The notes beneath the pieces are model-generated. The model had not been told where the DNA came from and did not search any database. It saw nothing but the letters and a program-made list of their open reading frames with translations. Positions 59,511 through 64,000 of a stretch of DNA of 64,000 bases are shown here, one piece after another. A program made the translations under genes and the position numbers. The first letter of the stretch is position 1. Each line of letters opens with the position of its first letter. This DNA is from Aquisalimonas lutea (lineage in GTDB: Bacteria; Pseudomonadota; Gammaproteobacteria; Nitrococcales; Aquisalimonadaceae). Location of the stretch: the NCBI RefSeq assembly GCF_030409225.1, contig NZ_JAUFPK010000006.1:124001-188000 (forward strand), given 5' to 3'.

Positions 59511-61069
59511 GTACCCAGCTCCCGGTGGGCCTCGCGCAGCTTGTATTTCATCAGCTTGCCGGACGGCGTGCGCGGCAGCTCGTCGCTGAAGACCACGTGC
59601 CGCGGGCACTTGTATCCCGCCAGGGACTGCCGGCAGTGGGCGATGACATCGCCTTCGGTAACCGTCGCGCCCTCGACGGGCACGATGACCGCGCAGACCG
59701 CCTCGATGAGGCGGGCGTCGGGCACCGCCACCACGGCGGCCTCGCGCACTCCCTCGTGGCGCATGAGAATATCCTCCACCTCGGCGGGATAGACGTTCTC
59801 CCCGCCGGTGCGGATCATGTCCTTCTTGCGCCCGGCGATGCACAGCAATCCCTCATCGGTGAGCCGGCCCAGGTCCCCGGTGCGGCACCAGCCGTCGACG
59901 AAGGTCTCGGCGCTGGCATCCGGGCGTTGCCAGTAGCGGTCGCAGACCACCGGGCTGCGGATCCAGACCTCGCCCTGCTCGCCGGGGCCCGCCATGGTGC
60001 CGTCGTCGTTGCGCAGGGAGATCTCCGTGAACGGCATGGGACGCCCCACGCTGTCCGGGTGCGCAAGGGTCTCGGCGCCGGTGGACGCGGCCGCGATGGG
60101 CGTGCCCTCGGTGAGCCCGTAGACCTGGTTGATCTCGATCCAGGGGTAGCGCTCCTGCAGCACCCGGGTGGCCCAGGGCAGCAGCGGGTCACCGCCGGAG
60201 ACGAAGCGGCGCACGCTGGCGAGGTCGTAGCGGCCGGCCTCGTCGGCGTCCAAGTGCGCCAGCTCGTAGATCATGAACGGGAACAGGAACAGATCCGTGA
60301 CCCCGTGGTGGCCGACGATGTCCAGCACCCTGCGGATGTCGAAGCCGCCGCTGCGCAGGACGACGGCGTGGCCGCCGACGGCCAGGGCCGCGCTGGCCAC
60401 GTCCTCCACCGCACCCACGTGGTACATGGGGCCGGTGGTCATGGCCACGGTGCTCTCGTCCAGCTGCCACTGCATCGCCTGCATGGCGGTGAACCAGAGG
60501 GTATTGGCGTGGTTCCACAGGGCGCCCTTGGGACGGCCGGTGGTGCCGGAGGTATACATCAGCATGGCGGGATCCGACGGGCCGGGCCGGGCACAGCCCG
60601 GCTCGGCGCCGGACGCCCCGGCGAGCACCGAGCCGGGCTCCGCCCAGTCCGGAACTGTGCTGTCCTCGTCCGGCAACGCGATCCAGTGCGTGACCGCGAG
60701 GTTGTCGCGGATGGAGGCCAGCGTGGGCGCCAGGCTCGCGTGAAAGCACACCACCTTGCAGTCGGAGTCGGAGATGGCGAAATCCAGCTCCTCGGCGGTG
60801 AGGCGGAAGTTCAGCCGCACCGCGATGGCGCCGATGCGCGCCGCGCCCAGGTAGACGGCCCAGTACTCCAGGGCGTTGTACAGCAGTACGCCGACACGGT
60901 CACCGGCGCCGACGCCGCGCTCCAGCAGGGCGTTGGCGCAGGCGTTGACGCGGCGGTGCAGGGTGTCGTGGTCCCAGGTCTCGCCGTGCTCGAAGGATAC
61001 GGCCGGGGCCGTGCCCGGGACGCGGCGGCAGGGCCACTGGCTGCGGCGGGGCAGAAATCCGATGTCCAT
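59495..61069 (-). CDS. acyl-CoA synthetase / AMP-dependent ligase
   Basis: A 524-residue ANL-superfamily enzyme. The P-loop is LMYTSGTTGRPKGALWNH, then YGLTEGTP, DGWCRTGDLGRL, and the C-terminal catalytic Lys in LPRTPSGKLMKYKLRE. It activates a carboxylic acid as an acyl-AMP and loads it to CoA; the acid is unknown. It lies 50 bp after an HDAC-family gene, possibly in one transcript with the glycosyltransferase fusion. The frame before ATG 61069 is spurious. Confidence 0.9.
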   Translation of the reverse strand: MDIGFLPRRSQWPCRRVPGTAPAVSFEHGETWDHDTLHRRVNACANALLERGVGAGDRVGVLLYNALEYWAVYLGAARIGAIAVRLNFRLTAEELDFAISDSDCKVVCFHASLAPTLASIRDNLAVTHWIALPDEDSTVPDWAEPGSVLAGASGAEPGCARPGPSDPAMLMYTSGTTGRPKGALWNHANTLWFTAMQAMQWQLDESTVAMTTGPMYHVGAVEDVASAALAVGGHAVVLRSGGFDIRRVLDIVGHHGVTDLFLFPFMIYELAHLDADEAGRYDLASVRRFVSGGDPLLPWATRVLQERYPWIEINQVYGLTEGTPIAAASTGAETLAHPDSVGRPMPFTEISLRNDDGTMAGPGEQGEVWIRSPVVCDRYWQRPDASAETFVDGWCRTGDLGRLTDEGLLCIAGRKKDMIRTGGENVYPAEVEDILMRHEGVREAAVVAVPDARLIEAVCAVIVPVEGATVTEGDVIAHCRQSLAGYKCPRHVVFSDELPRTPSGKLMKYKLREAHRELGTEPGG

Positions 61070-61119
61070 GCGGGCTCCTCCTCGTGTCGTTTCCTGTGTA
61101 TGGCGCGGGCGGGGAGCGG

Positions 61120-62217
61120 TCACAGCGCCTTGAAGGCGTTGAGGTGGAACGCCGTCGCCGCCGCCACCTCGTCGATGCCCGGTTCCGCCGGTTCCGGGGC
61201 CTCGCCGCCGGCGAGCACGCCGAGCACCGAGTGAACACCCCGGGCCAGGGATTCCAGGTGGTAGCCGCCTTCCAGGACCAGGGCCAGACGGCCCTGGCAG
61301 TGCTGGTCCGCGAGTCTCTGCACGATCCCCGTGAGCGCGGCGAGCCCGTCGTAACTCATGTTCAGGCACAGGTCCAGCCGGTGGGGATCGAAACCGGCGG
61401 AGACCAGGATCAGGTCGGGCCGGAACCAGTCCGCCGCCGGCACCAGGATCTCCTCGAAGGCCTTGATCACGGCCTGGTCTCCGGCCCCGGCGGGCAGCGG
61501 CACGTTGACGGTGGTGCCTTCGCCCAGGCCGGCGCCGATCTCCTCCAGGTCCCCCGAGCCCGGGTAGAACGGGCTGGCGCGGTGCGTGTCGAAGAACAGC
61601 ACGTCCGGGGAGGCCCAGAAGATGTCCTGGGTGCCGTTGCCGTGGTGGGCATCCCAGTCGACGATGAGCACCCGCTCGCAGCCCAGCTCGGCCTGCGCGT
61701 GGGCCGCGGCAACGGCGACGTTGTTGAACAGGCAGAACCCCCGCGCCCGAGCTGTTTCCGCATGGTGCCCGGGCGGGCGGCAGAGGGCGAATGCGTGCTG
61801 CGAGCGGCCGGTGACCACCGCCTCGACGGCAAGAATGGCTGCCCCAGCGGCGACCTCGGCGGCTTCCAGGCTGCCGGGGGAGATGGCCGTGGTGTCCACG
61901 TCCAGCCAGGCGTGCTGGCCGCGGAGCTTGTTGACGTCGCGCAGGTGCGTGGCGGTGTGCACGCGCCCGAGCTCCTCCCGGGACGCCGGGCGGGCCGACT
62001 GGAACCGCGTCCCGGGCACCGGTTCCTGATCGAGAAGCGTGGTGATCGCCGCCAGGCGGCCGGGATGTTCCGGGTAGTTCCACTGGACCGCGAGCCCGGC
62101 GAGGATCTCGCGAACCCGGCGATCCAGCCGTCCCGGCAGGTAGGGGTCGGACGCGGCCGGATTGTGAGCGAGCATGCGCTCGTCATGAATGACCAGAACG
62201 TCCCGGTCTCCTCGCAT
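61120..62217 (-). CDS. histone-deacetylase-family amidohydrolase
   Basis: A 365-residue HDAC-superfamily zinc enzyme. [24 protein letters not shown] carries the catalytic His pair, [19 protein letters not shown] the zinc Asp/His, [12 protein letters not shown] a zinc Asp, and [12 protein letters not shown] the transition-state Tyr. Bacterial members deacetylate polyamines or other acyl-amides; AcuC-type members act on acetyl-lysine of an acetyl-CoA synthetase. An acyl-CoA ligase follows 50 bp downstream, which fits regulation by deacylation. Confidence 0.9.
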   Translation of the reverse strand: MRGDRDVLVIHDERMLAHNPAASDPYLPGRLDRRVREILAGLAVQWNYPEHPGRLAAITTLLDQEPVPGTRFQSARPASREELGRVHTATHLRDVNKLRGQHAWLDVDTTAISPGSLEAAEVAAGAAILAVEAVVTGRSQHAFALCRPPGHHAETARARGFCLFNNVAVAAAHAQAELGCERVLIVDWDAHHGNGTQDIFWASPDVLFFDTHRASPFYPGSGDLEEIGAGLGEGTTVNVPLPAGAGDQAVIKAFEEILVPAADWFRPDLILVSAGFDPHRLDLCLNMSYDGLAALTGIVQRLADQHCQGRLALVLEGGYHLESLARGVHSVLGVLAGGEAPEPAEPGIDEVAAATAFHLNAFKAL

Positions 62218-62255
62218 CTGGGTGGCTCCTCCGTACGATCAGGCGTTGTCAGGGG

Positions 62256-64000
62256 TCATGCCGCGTCCCGTCCGGAACGGCGCCCCCGGGCCTTGTGCTT
62301 GTGCGCACTGGCATGCCGTGCCAGCAGTTTCGCATAGAAGTGGCGGACTTCGCGGGCGAACGGCTCGATATCGTAGCCCCGGGCGAACCCGCGGGCGTTG
62401 GCCGCGAGCTCCGCCCGGCGGGCCGGGTCATCCAGCAGCTCGCGCAGGCAGGCGCAGAATCGGTCCACGTTCTCGGGCGTCTTGTAGCCGGTGCGCCCGT
62501 GCTGGACGACGTCGTCGATGCCGCTGGAGCGAACGGCGACGATGGGCAGTCCTGCCGCCATGGCCTCCAGGATGACCATTCCCTGGGTTTCCGACTTGGA
62601 GGTGAACACGAAGGCGTCGCCCAGGTGATAGTACGCCGCCATGTCCTCCTGGGGGACGGCCCCCACGAGGATGACCGTATCGCCGAGCCCCAGGCTGTCG
62701 ATGCGCTCCTGCAGGCGCTCACGCTCGTGGCCGTCGCCGATGATGAGCAGGCGGAACGCCCGGTCGCTGCTGCGGCGCAGGGCGGCGATGGCATCGAGCA
62801 TGAAATCGACGTTCTTCTCGCGGCTCAGGCGGGAGGCGCTGACGAAGATGGTGGCGTCGTCGCCGGCGTAATGTTTCCGCAGCTCCTCGACACGCTGCGG
62901 GTCCGCATCCCGGAACCGCCGGTAGTCGATCCCCGTGGGCTGGATGAGGATCTCGCAGCGCACGCCTACGGCCCGCAGGTACTCCTCCGCGGAGATGGTC
63001 GGGACGATCACGCCGTCGCACTTGTTCGAGAACCGCCGGATGAGCCAGTGGGAGAGCAGGTTGCGGAACAGGCGGCTGGGCAGCGGCACGTAGTGCGCGT
63101 AGTGCTCCAGGCGGGTGTGGTAGGTGTAGACCACGGGCACGCGCAGTCGTCTGGCGAACCACAGTCCCAGCGATCCCAGCCAGAACGGGTGATGGACGTG
63201 GACGATCTCCGGCGCAAAGGCCCGCAGCTTCCTCCACGTGCCCCGGACCAGCGGGTTGGCCACCCGGAACTCGCCCTGCTGCCCGAACGCCAGCGGGGCC
63301 GGCAGGCGCAGCTCGTCCTCGCCGCCCGGCGCATCGCGCCCGTAGGCGGGGGCGACCACGAGAACGCGGGAACCCTGGGCCCGAAGGCCCCGGCGCAACC
63401 GGTCGATGGAGATCGGCACCCCCCCGATGAACGGCAGGTAATTGTTGGTGAACATGGCCACGCGCAAGGGCTGTTCCAGGTAGGCCGCCGGGTCGATGTC
63501 GTAGTCCCGGTAGTAGTCGCGCTCGACGAAGATCAGTCCGTAGAGCTTGATCACCACCAGCGCCAGCGCCGAGACCAGGAGAAGGAAATTCAGGTAGCCG
63601 GCGTAGAACAGCGAGTGGATGAAGAACCAGAGGCTCTCCAGGGTCTTGAACACCGGGTATTGCCCGATGTCGAGCTCCTCCACGGCAATGTCCAGCTCGT
63701 CGCCGGCCACCGCGACCCGGACGTAGTGGTAGAAGCTGCGATCATTGTTCATGACCAGGCCGCCGGCGCCGCCGGTGGTGATGTAGTGCGTCCCGCGCAC
63801 CTGCTGGTGATCGTAGAGCGGCCGGTTGGCGGAGAACACCGCGTCCACCTCGTGGGCGGCCATCAGCTCCATGAAACGGGTGCGGAACGCCTCGTTGTCG
63901 CGGTAGTAGTCATCGTCGTCGAACCACGTGGCCTCCGGCGCGGTGAGCGGGGGATGGCTGATGAAGACGAACGTATGCGGGGCGTCGCTGCCGGCGAGCT
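62256..64000 (-). CDS. metallophosphoesterase-transmembrane-GT4 glycosyltransferase fusion (5' end outside window)
   Basis: The frame is open to the window end, so the N-terminus is missing. The visible start, HTFVFISHPPLTAPE, and later VDAVFSANRPLYDHQQVRG, YITTGGAGG, match the last half of calcineurin-type phosphoesterases. The GHxH metal motif reads SANRP here. One or two membrane helices follow (SLWFFIHSLFYAGYLNFLLLVSALALVVIKLY). The remaining 390 residues are a GT4 glycosyltransferase: RVAMFTNNYLPFIGGVPISIDRL and the EX7E motif in SETQGMVILEAMA. It is likely to make a membrane glycolipid. It precedes an HDAC gene by 38 bp. Confidence 0.85.
   Translation of the reverse strand, partial: LAGSDAPHTFVFISHPPLTAPEATWFDDDDYYRDNEAFRTRFMELMAAHEVDAVFSANRPLYDHQQVRGTHYITTGGAGGLVMNNDRSFYHYVRVAVAGDELDIAVEELDIGQYPVFKTLESLWFFIHSLFYAGYLNFLLLVSALALVVIKLYGLIFVERDYYRDYDIDPAAYLEQPLRVAMFTNNYLPFIGGVPISIDRLRRGLRAQGSRVLVVAPAYGRDAPGGEDELRLPAPLAFGQQGEFRVANPLVRGTWRKLRAFAPEIVHVHHPFWLGSLGLWFARRLRVPVVYTYHTRLEHYAHYVPLPSRLFRNLLSHWLIRRFSNKCDGVIVPTISAEEYLRAVGVRCEILIQPTGIDYRRFRDADPQRVEELRKHYAGDDATIFVSASRLSREKNVDFMLDAIAALRRSSDRAFRLLIIGDGHERERLQERIDSLGLGDTVILVGAVPQEDMAAYYHLGDAFVFTSKSETQGMVILEAMAAGLPIVAVRSSGIDDVVQHGRTGYKTPENVDRFCACLRELLDDPARRAELAANARGFARGYDIEPFAREVRHFYAKLLARHASAHKHKARGRRSGRDAA

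Overview
The window is a 64 kb piece of a GC-rich bacterial chromosome. It has dense gene packing, short intergenic gaps, many ATGA stop/start overlaps and GC-rich hairpins between convergent genes. Lipobox lipoproteins, an outer-membrane porin, MAPEG, an Ada/AlkA pair, AzlCD, a Blc-type lipocalin, an MCP and a dual GGDEF/EAL protein point to a Gram-negative proteobacterium, most likely a GC-rich gammaproteobacterium. The genus cannot be read from the sequence. No rRNA, tRNA, CRISPR array, transposase or phage gene was seen.

Layout. 1-1.7 kb: a visibly more AT-rich end with small orphan genes and two structures that look like integron attC sites. 1.7-8.4 kb: a CYTH-domain remnant, then small metabolic and housekeeping genes (SDR, RibD-like reductase, methyltransferase, cupins, a TrpF homologue, a glycosyltransferase). 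8.5-13.1 kb: a minus-strand flavoenzyme group (berberine-bridge-type oxidase, MAPEG protein, FAD/NAD(P) oxidoreductase) beside a LuxR-hydrolase fusion regulator. 13.3-16.4 kb: a DUF899 gene and, divergent from it, a three-gene operon behind a textbook SoxR-type promoter. 16.4-18.7 kb and 51.4-53.7 kb: two copies of one module, a winged-helix methyltransferase divergent from a GlxA-type AraC regulator. 18.9-21.8 kb: an ECF42-type sigma factor with its DGPF/YCII partner genes. 21.9-29.4 kb: membrane proteins, a GFA protein, a quinone-oxidoreductase-like MDR, MTA phosphorylase, a DrrAB-type ABC exporter and a divergent pair of phosphoribosyltransferases. 29.4-36.6 kb: DsrE and a methyltransferase, an ECF sigma factor, an AraC regulator, and a porin / phosphate-binding-like protein / Cache-GGDEF-EAL operon. 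36.8-45.3 kb: an MDR enzyme, a lone cNMP-binding domain, a dimethylglycine-dehydrogenase-like enzyme, ada-alkA, a threonine aldolase and a GST. 45.4-51.3 kb: an orphan branched-chain-amino-acid-type binding protein, GNAT, DUF924, a rhomboid protease and an MCP. 53.5-64 kb: a MarR regulator with two identical operators, a lipoprotein, SDR, isochorismatase family, AzlCD, lipocalin, and an operon with a metallophosphoesterase-glycosyltransferase fusion, an HDAC-family deacetylase and an acyl-CoA ligase.

Taken together the content is accessory: many stand-alone redox enzymes, methyltransferases and detoxification proteins, each with its own local regulator (SoxR-type promoter, LuxR-hydrolase, two GlxA, two AraC, MarR, two ECF sigma factors). 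The most coherent unit is the SoxR-box operon (FMN reductase, arylamine N-acetyltransferase fusion, DUF1772), which reads as a response to redox-cycling aromatic compounds. The most unusual structural signals are the duplicated methyltransferase/GlxA modules, the two attC-like sites, the twin MarR operators and the fusion protein that runs off the right end.
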